In this document: piece after piece, positions 1 through 10,400 of the stretch
Layout: every line of letters begins with the position of its first letter
Numbering within the stretch: the stretch's first letter is position 1
NCBI GenBank assembly: GCA_026826555.1
Contig: JAKSZT010054308.1
Location: 2,218,045-2,282,044, forward strand
Direction of reading: 5' to 3'
Source of the DNA: Tolypeutes matacus
Lineage: Eukaryota; Chordata; Mammalia; Cingulata; Chlamyphoridae
DNA: 64,000 nt
The notes under the pieces: model-generated
Told to the model about the DNA's origin: nothing
What the model saw: only the letters and a program-made list of their open reading frames with translations
Databases searched by the model: none
Position numbers and translations under genes: made by a program

Positions 1-1250
1 TCAGAAAGCCATTACTCAAGTTCCTTGGCAGTAGAAGTGGCCATTATGTTGCTCCTTGCAGCTCTGCTTTTGTGGAGGAGAAAAAAAACAGTCTTTTTAT
101 TTGGAATTTCTCTGAGCTGCCCTAATACGCTGGACATTGTTAGGGGGAGGACAGGAACAGAACAGCCCCTGCCATTGTTCAGACTGGTCACTAAACATGG
201 CGAGGGCTTCCGTCTCGACTGTGGCTAAGGGAAGGGACCGGAGAAGCATATTTCCTGGAACTGGCAAAGGCAGAAGCAGAAAAGCCCCTCTGGCCTAGGA
301 CTCACATTTTCCTTCCTGAGCACCCCCGAGCTGTGGCACACCAGCGCCTGATCTGCCTGAGGGCTGCCCACTGCCCAACAAAGGGCTCCCACTTAGACTC
401 TGTGAACGGTGCTCCTGGGAGTTTTCAACGTGGAGGCCCAGTTCCCGGGGACAAGTCTTTGGTGCCCCACGTCAAACATACATTTATTAATCACCTGCTG
501 AGTCCTTGGGTAAGTGCTCATAGTCATGGTTGGGGGTGGGGACCCGTACAAAGATGAGGACAACGCCATGTGAAAAGTGCCAGTGAAAGGCTGAGCTGTC
601 CCGTCCTTGACCCCTGCCTTGGACTTTCATGCAGCCTGCACTTGGGTCCGTTTTGTGCTGGCACTCCTAAAGCGCTCTGTGCATTCTGATTTGCGCTCAT
701 CAGCTGATGGAGGCATGTGGCCAGCACAGCTCACCCACCAGCAGACAGGCCTGTTTTGGCAGTGCCCGGTCTTGTTCCTACAGCGGTGATATAGTTGCTT
801 TCTCAAGTGGAAAATGGAAAAGTGAAAATTAATACAGTGATTAGAAGCGTAGGTGGGTCTTGTACACGTAAACTTATTCAGGCCCAGGTGGGAAACATTA
901 TGTAGATTGCCTGCCGCAAGCATTTGCCTTGAACACATTGGGTGTGCGTTCAGTTATGGAGGGAGAGCACGCACACACTAAGACCAGCAGTTCCGCTCCT
1001 AGGGAAACTCTCGGGCAAATGCACCAAGGCACACGGACAGGCAAGTTGATAGCCACACTCTTTGATATGGCAAAACACTGGATAACCCCAGCCTCCCTCA
1101 ACAGGGGAATGGCAGAGCTGTACAATGAAACAATACAGTGAAAATGGATGAGCTAGAGCCACATGCAAGTGAATCATAGGAGCATAATGGGTGAAAAAAG
1201 CATGCTACGGAAGACTAGACACAAACTAATTTTAGAAAACTCAAAAGTTG

Positions 1251-1628
1251 GGAAGCAGATGTGGCTCAAGCGACTGGGCTTCTGCCTACCACATGGGAGG
1301 TCCCGGGTTCGGTTCCCGGTGCCTCCTGGAGAAGGCGAGCTGGTGCGGTGGGCGGGCGCGGTGAGCTGACACAACAAGATGACGCAACAAAAGAGACACA
1401 AAGAGGAAAGACAATGAGAGACACAGCAGACCAGGGAGCTGAGGTGGCTCAGGTGCTTGAGCGCCTCTCTTCCACATGGGAGGTCCTGGGTTCGGTTCCT
1501 GGTGCCTCCTAAAGAGAAGACGAGCAGACACAGAGAGCACACAGCAAATGGACACAGAGCAGACAGCGACCGCAAATAATGAGGGGGGGGGAGGGGGGAT
1601 AAATAAATAAAATAACTCTTAAAAAAAA
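1251..1628 (+). repeat. DAS-type SINE, dimeric
   Basis: Two tRNA-like units (about 1253-1345 and 1436-1512) each carry the A-box TGGCTCA and B-box GGGTTCGGTTCC, separated by an A/GA-rich linker and ended by AATAAATAAAATAA and poly(A). This is a head-to-tail dimer of the armadillo tRNA-derived SINE. Confidence 0.85.
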
Positions 1629-1690
1629 GTCAAGCAAAGTTAAGAAATATTTAGGGATATAAGCAGTAAACCTATTTTTAAAAGTAAGGG

Positions 1691-1790
1691 TGGGGCGGAT
1701 GTGGCTCAAATGGTTGGGCGTCCGTCTGCCATATGGAGGGACCTGGGTTTGATCCCCGGGACCTCCCGGTAAAATGAGAAAAAAAAAAAA
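1691..1790 (+). repeat. DAS-type SINE, short monomer
   Basis: A single tRNA-derived head (GGATGTGGCTCAAATGGTTGG, B-box GGGTTTGATCCC) runs straight into poly(A). It is flanked by AAAGTAAGGG direct repeats at 1681-1690 and about 1792-1801. Confidence 0.85.
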
Positions 1791-1802
1791 AAAAGTAAGG
1801 GA

Positions 1803-2065
1803 GGGGGAGCTTCCCTTACTCAAGTGGCTCAAGTGATTATGTGCCCGCTTCCCACATGGGAGGTCCTGGGTTCAGTTCCCGGTGTCTCCTGAAGGGACAG
1901 TAACAAACAACAAGCAAAACAAATGAGGAAAAAAACAAAAAAACAACTCAGGGAAGCCAATGTGGCTCAGTGATTGAGCATCAGCTTCCCACATACGAGG
2001 TCCTGGGTTCATTCCCTGGTACTTCAAAAAAACACATACAAAAAAACACAAAAAAATTATTTTAA
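1803..2065 (+). repeat. DAS-type SINE pair inserted beside the previous copy
   Basis: Two further tRNA-like units (about 1823-1900 and 1953-2030) end in A-rich tails. A third copy of AAAGTAAGGG follows at about 2066-2075, so this insertion reused the target sequence left by the upstream SINE. Confidence 0.75.
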
Positions 2066-2293
2066 AAAGTAAGGGAATGATAAACGCAAAATGTAACATC
2101 GTACACTCCTAGCTCATGTGGTGAAGAGACAGAACCTTAGATGAGCAGCTGCTACCCTGGACTTGCACCTGCCCTCTACCTGTCAGCCCCAGAGCGGAGG
2201 TGCCAGGGTATAGGACTCAGCAGCAACTGGTGGAGTGAGAAGGAAGCTGAAGGGAGTCTGCGTAGCCAGGCAGAAGGCGTCCCCGCCCTCTCA

Positions 2294-2360
2294 ATGTCCC
2301 CACCCTCTTTTTTTTTTTTCTTTCTTTCTTTTCTTTTTTTATTATTGTCCCCACCCTCTT
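2294..2360. repeat. Poly-pyrimidine tract flanked by a 15-bp direct repeat
   Basis: TGTCCCCACCCTCTT occurs at about 2294-2308 and 2346-2360, enclosing only T-rich sequence with scattered C. This looks like a retroposition that left target-site duplications around a poly(A) tail (on the - strand) with no element body. Confidence 0.6.
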
Positions 2361-3014
2361 GATGGGCACGTCCCTGGTCCCTGCACTGTGGCCCATGGCC
2401 AGTCTGGACACAGCCCCCCATCTCCCTGCAGCTTTGGGAGTGTTATCCGTCTATGAGTCACTCTCCTTAGTCCCTCCGCTCTGACAACCACCTTGGATGG
2501 GATGGGAGGAAGGGCAGTCTTCCAAGCATGTGATAAAAATGCCTCCTCCCAAGGAAGAAAGCTTTGCAGATCAGAGAGAGACGCTTGTGCTTGTCCTTTA
2601 GTCCCAGGAGCACAGTGGGGGAGGGCAAAGTCAAGTGCTCCAGAGGCTGCTGGGCCTTTCTGAAATCTTTGGCTGAACTTACTGCTGCTTCTTGGTAGTA
2701 AATGGTTTATACATTTAGTCTGAAGGACCAAGTGTGCTTAACATAAGAACTGGCTGTATTCCCTGGCCTCAGTTCCCATAGCTGGTTGGACTAATTTAAT
2801 GAGTTGGTTAATAAATTAGTCCAAGGTAGTTGGACTAATTTTGTCTTCCTGTACTAAAAAAAAACCAAAAAGTTCTTTTAATCTTGAATCTCCTTTTCTT
2901 TGAGTAGCACACACAATTTTTTCAGGGGAAGGAGAGAGCATTTATTCTTTTTTATCTTCCACTTTGGTCCCTAAATAAAATAACATTGCCCTAAATGGTT
3001 TAGTAGGTCTAGGG

Positions 3015-3175
3015 TACTGGAGGGAATGCTGAACAGGGAGTTGGAAGACCTGATTTACATCCTGGCTTGGCAGCTAACTTGGTGATGATCTTGGGCAAGT
3101 CTTTTCACATCTGTGTGTCTCAGGTACCATCTGTAAAATGGGCCATCCCACCATGAGGATCCTGTGATTCTGGGA
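3015..3175 (+). repeat. MIR SINE fragment
   Basis: The stretch contains the MIR core pattern, including GAAGACCTGATTTACATCCTGGC, CTTGGGCAAGTC and CATCTGTAAAATGGG. Ends are approximate. Confidence 0.7.
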
Positions 3176-3218
3176 CTCCTGTGTACTTGTGCATCCTTTG
3201 AGTCCCACTGGGCTGCCT

Positions 3219-4060
3219 GGAATTCATTCATTCATTCACATATTCATTAAGGACGAGGCGGCCCCTGTGATATCCCAGGCAATGTTCGAGGTGCTGGCAT
3301 AAAAAGAACAAAACAGGGTGCCTATTTTTGTGGCTCTTGGAGTCTTGAAGGCCGAAGTGGAGAAGGTTCCATGTGAACAGCCGTTGAACTCGGGCCAGTC
3401 AGTCCTGAGAGGTGGGCGAGCACCGTTCCGAAGGGACCGGTGATGGCCTCCGTTGCCCTCAGCCGATTGCAAGGGGGTCGGGTTCAGATCCCCGAGTCCG
3501 GAGTGGCAGAGACCGGCACCGCCAGGCGTCCAGGGCAGTAATGCAACCGATCCCAGAGAAGCTGGTGGGAGTCCCGGGGAGAGTTCTCTTTTCTTTGTGA
3601 ACGGCAGGGAGCCCTGGAATGGGTTCGCTCCGAGAGGGGCCCATGCCTTGGAAATGTCCACGTCTTGACAGGCATGGAATTCATAATGATACAGCGTGAT
3701 GAGGAAGGTAGCACCGAATGGGGACCCAGTCTAGCCTAGGGGACAGGAAGGCTTCCTGGAAAGAGATAGTAGGCTGAATGTGAAATTGGAGGGTTTAGCA
3801 TTGGGGTTGGGGGCAGTGAGTGTGAGAAGAGGACCTGTGGAAGCTGGAGGGGGCAGAGTGGAGAGAGACAAGTTTGCAAAGGTGAGCAGGGGCAGGTGGT
3901 GGCAGGCCGCTGGGGCCTTTATCCTGTGGGCAGTGCAGGCCTTTGAAGGTTTTGCTCGTCAGGGAGTGGGGTGCAGGCTCACGGCTGCAGAGGACTCACT
4001 CAGGCAGCCGCGGCGGGGAGGCCAGCGGGAGGCTGTTACCCTAATCCGGTGGCCTGGACA
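3219..4060 (-). repeat. L2 LINE fragment (3' end at left)
   Basis: It opens with ATTCATTCATTCATTCA, the antisense of the L2 3' end, and continues with L2-like sequence to CAGGCCTTTGAAGGTTTTGC and GGGAGTGG. Divergence is high and the right boundary is uncertain. Confidence 0.6.
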
Positions 4061-4177
4061 AGCGGATGGACCTGCGAGCTGTTGAGTACCGAGGCCTCTT
4101 GTGGCTTCCCCAAATCAGAAACGAAGTCCCCTCTTCGGGAGGCCGTGGGCTTAACGAGCGTCTTCTTCCTTCCCCAG

Positions 4178-4426
4178 AGGTTCCGGACAACGTGCTGACC
4201 AGCCTGCCAGGGGGCAGCGTGACCCTGAGCTGTCCAGACGCGGAACCAGAGGACAATGCTACCGTTTACTGGATGCTCCAGAGGAGTGATGCGGGCTCGC
4301 CCCGCAGCAGAAGGGCTGGTGTGGGGAGGAGGCTGCTGCTGCGGTCTGTGCAGCTCAGCGACGCCGGCAACTATTCCTGCTACCGGGCCGGCCGGCCAGC
4401 GGGTGTGGTGCACCTGCTGGTGGATG
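4178..4426 (+). CDS. IL6R: IL6R exon 2 (Ig-like domain)
   Basis: The exon starts after a ccttccccag acceptor and ends in GGATG before gtgagc. It enters in phase 1, so the first codon is completed by a G from exon 1. It encodes residues about 29-111, the N-terminal Ig-like domain, with the paired cysteines Cys47 (LSCP) and Cys96 (NYSC) and the DAGNYSC motif typical of Ig folds. Sequons occur at Asn55 (NAT) and Asn93 (NYS). No initiator is present here because the signal peptide is in exon 1. Confidence 0.95.
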
Positions 4427-7400
4427 GTGAGCTGTGTCCCCAGGGCTCGGGGACGGCGCCCGGGCAGCTCTGTGCCTTCCAGACCGATTTTGACGCTGTT
4501 GTTCCCTTAGCCCAAGCAGTTCCTTTGGGCAGGGGCGTCTGGCTGAAGCCTTCCTGCGTGGTTAGGGCTTACGGCAGATTGGTTAACAGATGAGGACCTG
4601 GAGCCGGGAGGCCTGAGTTGGAATCCTTCCTTCACATACAAGCTTAGCTTCTCTCCCTCCTGTGTCCTCTTCAGTAAAATACTGTTAATATTACTGCTTT
4701 ACCTCAGAGTTGTTGCAGAGATTAAATGAGTGTGTATGGTGCCTCAGACTGTAAGTTGCACATACTGAGCTCTCCTTAGCTGTTCTTATTTTGTAACTGG
4801 CAGGTTTTCAGCTCCCTCACATCTAGGTGCAGGGGCAGGAGGATTTCATAGAGCTGGACGCCCTTTGTCTACTAAGGCACTTTCAGGCTTGGTCTCTTAA
4901 TCAATTCTCCCAATGGCCCTGTGAGGGAAAAAGTATTATTATTATTAAACTTCATCGATTGGGTCGGATGTGGCTCAACTGGTTGGGCGTCCGTCTCCCA
5001 TATGGAGGGACCCGGGTTCGTTCCCCGGGACCTCCCGGTAAAAAAAAAAAAAAACAAATAAACTTCATCGATAAGGAAACTGAAGAGAGCTTGGGACTTA
5101 TCCAGGGCCACACAGTCAGGTCTGTGTGACTCCAGAGGCCCTGTTCTTTTCAGTCGCCCTGTTTTCGCTTTAGACAAAGCAGTCCCCAGGGCTTCTCCCT
5201 TTCCCGGTCCAGCATCTCGCTTCCCAGCCTGGAACGCTGACTTTGGCATCCTTGAATTTCCCAGCCACGGTCAGAACGGCGTGTGGCTGGGTTTGGCCCT
5301 GGTGGCCTGGGTCGTGGGGCCAGGGGCCGGGGTGGGAGCCGAGTGCTTCCCCTCCAAGCCTGCACTGCCCGGGTGGGAGGCAGGCTCCGAGGAAGCCCTG
5401 CTGCCCTCCTCATGCCTGCTGGGCCCCCGTTTCAGTTCCTCCCGAGGAGCCCCAGCTCTCCTGCTTCCGGAGGAGCCCCCTCAGCAAGGTGCACTGTGAA
5501 TGGAGTCCTCGGAGCACCCCCTCCCTGATGACTAAGGCCCTGTTATTGGTGAGAAAGTTGTAAGTATCTTGGGCTGGGCTTTTTTATGTTCATGGGGGGT
5601 GGGTGCGCTTAAAGGAGCCAGGAGATGCTGGCTCCCCAGTGAGTCCAAAATTTTATCATTAGAAAGTAATTCCTTTGGCATGAGAAGGACTTGAAACTTA
5701 AGTTTCAGTACCCACCTTGTGTTGGGAATTGTGATAGGAACTTTGCTCTGTTAACTCAATTTAACTATCACCACTGCCCTGGGAAGTGGATGTTATTTTT
5801 CTCATTTAAAAGAAAATGAGATTTAACGAGATTAATTAACTAAAGTTGTCTGGCTAGTGAGTAACTCTGCTGGAAACAGCTGATTTCATTCAGAGTCCAA
5901 AGGTTTTGGGTGTTGCTCTGAAGATGTAAATGTCCCTGGGAGGGGAAGGGGATAAGGTCTTATCAGGCTCTTTCCATTATAAAGGCGAGTGAGAGGAAGT
6001 GGTGATGGGGAGAGGGAGCTGGGGGCTGTGGGGCTGGAAGTCACACCTGCCTGGAGGTCCCTGAGCCTAAAGTGGGATGCTGAAAACAAATACACCTTCC
6101 CCACAGGTTTGCCTGTTTCCATCCCAGAGCCAACGGCTGCTTCATCCAGATTTTTATAATTGAGTTTGCGCAGTGAATCTCAGAGTACCATAGAAAAATA
6201 AAACTAAAGAAAATCAGGACAGTGGCTTTAACCGAGTAGTTTGGCTTCCACGGGGGCTGGCCCCGGCAGTCATATTTATGTTTTGGCCCCGACCCAGTAA
6301 TGTATATTGCTCACCTGCAATTGATACAGCTGCCATTTAGGACGGTTAGCTCCCACCCCAAGTAGGGAAGACCCCAGAACCTTAAGAATCCCCAGAACCC
6401 AAAGCTGGGTTGGGAAGTACATTGTTTGGCCTGGGAAGGCATTCCTCCGCGGACACCATTTCCACACGGTGGCTGGCAGCTTCCCCACCAGCCTCCAGAA
6501 AGCTTACTGGATGGACGCCTCGGCCCAAATGCCCTGGGTGTTGGCAGCGAGAGAGGGGAGAACCACGTGCTTCAGCTCACCTTCCTCCCACCCCAGCCTC
6601 GGGCACTCCCGTGCATCCAAGTCAGTGGAGCCTCCTCAGCCTTTGAACTCAGGAAGGGCCCAGGGGTGGGTGAGCTGGCCGTGGGAGCCCCTGGGATCCG
6701 GGAACCACCCAGGCCTCACTCGGGCCCCGGGACTGCTGGGAGTGAAACGGCCTGTGAAAGAGATTTTTGTGCATTCTGCCTTTTTCCCTGGGTGTGCACA
6801 CATTCACATGCTGACCTCGATTGCTCCAGCTCACTCGTTCTGCGAGCGCTGGGTGAGTTCCGGCCGTGGGCGAGGCACGCGGCTAGGGCTGCCCAAGGGG
6901 CGCTCCCTGTAAACCAGCTGAGGACTGCCTGATGACCCCACCTTCCTTCTAGAAGCCTGGCTGGTGGAGGGAGGAGGGGAGGCCCTAACTCGCCAGGGAG
7001 GTTGGGGCAGGCTTCCCAGAGGGGAGAGTTCATCCCTCGTGCTGGACGCTGACCAGGCCCAGGGTTCAAACCAAGTTGGAGGTTGGTGGCTCTTGGCCCC
7101 ACTGGTGGGGCGAGTGGCTGCTGAGGCCTCACATGCCCAGGTGTTATGAGTGGGTGAGGTCTCGGGCTTCAGGGCCAGGTGGGGTGGTGTCTGACTCACC
7201 TTGCTCATCTCCAGCCACCCAGAATCCTTTTCAGGGCTCACCTGCTGGTGGTGTCGTCCCCGGCCAACCCCTCTAGCACTTTCTGCTTCTGGAATGGCAT
7301 TTTCTACTGAGTGTTGTAGTCATCCGAGGGTGGGTCTTTTTGTTAGTGCCTAGAGGCCAGGGTGGGGCCTCCTTGATCCATTTCTGCTCCCCCCACAGGA

Positions 7401-10400
7401 CCTGGCACTTAGAAGGAACTCAGCAGATACCTGAGACCTAAGTGCTTGGCAGTAATATCCATGAATATACTATATTACTATTAATGTAATATTAGTATTC
7501 CCATTTTCAAATGAGGAAATGGAGGCTTGGAGAGGTCGTAATTTACTCAGTCTCGGTAGCTAATAAGTTGAGAGCTGGGATTCAAATTTTCTTTCTTAAC
7601 CAGGGGTTCTTAACCTTTTTTGTTCCACAGAGCCCTTTGCCAGTCAGGTGGAAGCCACAGACCCCTTTTCAGAATGTAGTGGCAGATAGTTTCTTTTTTT
7701 TTAAGATTTATTTTATATATTTCTCCTTATGCCCCCTGTTGTTTTTGCACTCATCGCTGTCTGCTCTCTGTGTCTGCTCATCTTCTTTTTTAGGAGGCAC
7801 TGGGAACTGAACCCGGGACCTCCCATATGGGAGGGAGGAGCTCAATCACTTGAGCCACCTCCACTCCCTCGGCAGATAGTTTTATGACATAACTAGCATC
7901 CAGTCTAACAACTACCGTAATTTCGAAGTATGGATGAGCGTAAGTGATTTTTCGAGATATGCAACTATAATGTGATCTGAAGTGAATACTACTGTAATTT
8001 ACTGCATACATTCATAAGTGAAGGGAATGCTAGATTTCAGTTAGAGGTCAGAGAAAATAAAGATAATAAGTTGATTTTTTTTTTTTTTTTCAATTCAAGC
8101 TCACGGACCCCCTGAAATCTAATGCGTGGACCCCTGGTTAAGAGCCCCTGCTCTAAACTTTAGAGCCAGAACTCCTAACCCCTAGTCCTGATCTTCTTTC
8201 CCTTCTTGAATAAGTGCAGAAACGGATACCAGAAGCAATAAAAAATAAACAGCAACAAAAACAAACATACAAAGAAAGAAACAAGCCTTGTCCTTGTTTT
8301 GTGTCCACAGTCAGAAGAGTCCGGTAGAAGACTTCCAGGAGCCCTGCCAGTATCGTCAGGAATCTCAGCAGTTCTCCTGCCAGTTGGCAGTTCCAGAGGG
8401 AGACAGCTCTTTCTACGTAGTGTCCCTGTGCGTCACCAGCAGTGTCGGCAGCAAGTCCAGCAGAACCCAAACGTTTGAGAGTTTTGAAATCCGTGCGTCA
8501 GCTTTTCCAGGCCTCCCCACCCTCCAGCTATTTTCTACTCCTTTAGTTTAATAGTCCTTATAGACTTGGAAGGGAAGAGGGGCTGGTTGGAGGGTTTGGT
8601 GAGCCGGCGCTTCTGGGGCTTTACTTGCCAGGTGTGAGGGAGCAGAAGAGGGCCCTGTCAAAATATGCATGGGGCGGGTCTGGGGGCTTGGGGTGGGATC
8701 CTTCTGGGGGCTGCAGGGTCTTCGTGGGTCTCGGTGCCCTATGTGCTGCTGCTGACAGAGCCATGCTTCCTTCCCCACAGTGCAGCCCGACCCACCCATC
8801 AACATCACCGTCACCCCCGTGGCCACGAATTCCCGCTGGCTCCGTGTCACCTGGCAAGACCCCCCCTCCTGGAATTCACATTTCTATAAGCTGCGGTTTG
8901 AGATCCGATACAGGGCTGAAAGGTCAAAGGCATTCACTACGTGGATGGTGAGTTCATCGTTTACTTCTGGGCAGAAAACTGCCCCTGGATACTCGGGGGT
9001 AGTAGAAGGGGAGCTAGAAAGAAAAATTGGGTTCTAGGTCCTGCGTGGCTTCTTCTAGGTCCTGCAAGTCTCGGCTTCTCTGAGCCTCAGCCACCTCATT
9101 TATAAAAGAGGATTGGTACCGCCAGGCCCCTCTCCTCCTCACTGGCCTGTTTGTGGCAGAAGGCTAAATGAGAGGACGACTGGCGAAGACACTGGGCTCT
9201 AAGCATGGTTGACCGAGGGTTTGTGGCTTGCAGGATCCTACAGCGTGTGGGGTTTGGGGACAGTGACTTACAGCTTCGGCCTGCATAGGTCCTGAGGGCA
9301 ACCCCATCTCTCTCTGAGCCTCCAGGGTGTTGTGAGCTTTGGGGACATCTCTGCCCAGCCCGGTCACCCCACTGGCCCTGAGAGAGGAAGCAGCTCTCGG
9401 GCAGCGGTGGCCAAGGGCACACATCTCCTTGGGGAGCTGCCCAGCCAGCCCCACCCAGGGTCTTTGTGCCTCCCGCATTCAGGTCAAGGAGCTGCAGCAC
9501 CACTGCATCATCCACGATGCCTGGAGCGGCATGAAGCATGTGGTGCAGCTTCGGGCCCAGGAGGAGTTTGGGCATGGCTTGTGGAGTGAGTGGAGCCAGG
9601 AGGTCATGGGCTCCCCTTGGACAGGTACTGTGGTGGGGGTGGAGGGAGGAAGGGATTTTTCAGCTCTGTTATTCTATCGGTTATCTATTGCTGCGTGCTT
9701 GTAACAAGGTACCCCAAAACTAGTGGTTTAAAGCATTAACCATTTATATACTCAAGCTTTTAAAAATAAAATAGCTAGCCAGTTCTTCTGCTGGTCTTGC
9801 CTGGCTCAATAATGCAGCTCTGATCAGGCTCGGATGGTCCAAGATGCCTGCCCCCCCAGATGTCTGAGGGTTGGTGCTGGCCGATGGCTGGGCTCATGAA
9901 TCTCTGGTGACTTCTCTTCTGCTAGGCCAGCCCAGACGCAAGGGGTGGGTAAAATGACTCCACAACTTGATGGCAGGAGCTGCAAAGAATCTGTGGCTGT
10001 ATTTCATTACCACCAGGCAATTAAAAAAAGAAATAGTAACGTATCCAGTTATTGAATATGTATATATAAAAAGGAAAAGAGAAAGGACATCAATTGCTAG
10101 TTTCATCTTCACCTTGGCCACTTTCTCCCACCCCTAGTCCCAAGAATGGGCCGAGCATTTCTCTCCCAGCATGGTGATGTGATTTGGTGTCTTCTCCTCC
10201 ATGGTTTGCACTGTGGGGTCCTTGTCTTTCCTGCCCTTGGGAGAGGCAGCAGCGTGGGCTTGGGACTTAGGGCGTCATCCTAATTAGATGCATGCAGCGT
10301 CAAGTACAGGCTCAGATTTTTGTTGGCGAGTTCCCCTGGCAGTTCTCTGTTGGACTCTCTTCTCAAAAGCTTATTTCCTTCTATGACCCGTACAAGAAAG

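Larger units (their letters stand above)
1..4177 (+). other. IL6R intron 1, 3' part
   Basis: There are no exons here. The stretch holds an unannotated non-repetitive portion (1-1250), a cluster of DAS SINEs (1251-2065), a poly-pyrimidine insertion flanked by a direct repeat (2294-2360), an MIR fragment (about 3015-3175) and an antisense L2 fragment (about 3219-4060). Exon 2 follows directly. Confidence 0.8.
4427..5435 (+). other. IL6R intron 2
   Basis: It holds an MIR fragment (about 4585-4760) and one young DAS SINE (4960-5059) with perfect target duplications. The rest shows nothing recognisable. Confidence 0.9.
5560..8310 (+). other. IL6R intron 3
   Basis: It contains MIR-like fragments (about 5730-5890 and 7440-7590, both - strand) and a hAT-type DNA transposon (7601-8150) carrying a nested SINE. 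The GC-rich middle (about 6400-7270) has no feature I can support. Confidence 0.85.

Noticed and set aside
25..228. Hydrophobic open frame at the left edge resembling a signal peptide, considered as IL6R exon 1
   Set aside because: It starts at TTG, lacks the expected exon 1 content and a donor in the right phase, and does not match the known signal region. The window begins in intron 1.
1251..2065. tRNA-like segments with A and B boxes, considered as tRNA genes
   Set aside because: They continue into SINE bodies and poly(A), have target duplications and recur more than 20 times. They are SINE heads.
6426..6932. A 168-codon + strand open frame in IL6R intron 3
   Set aside because: Its composition is unstructured, overlapping frames on both strands are equally long, and no homology or splice context supports it.
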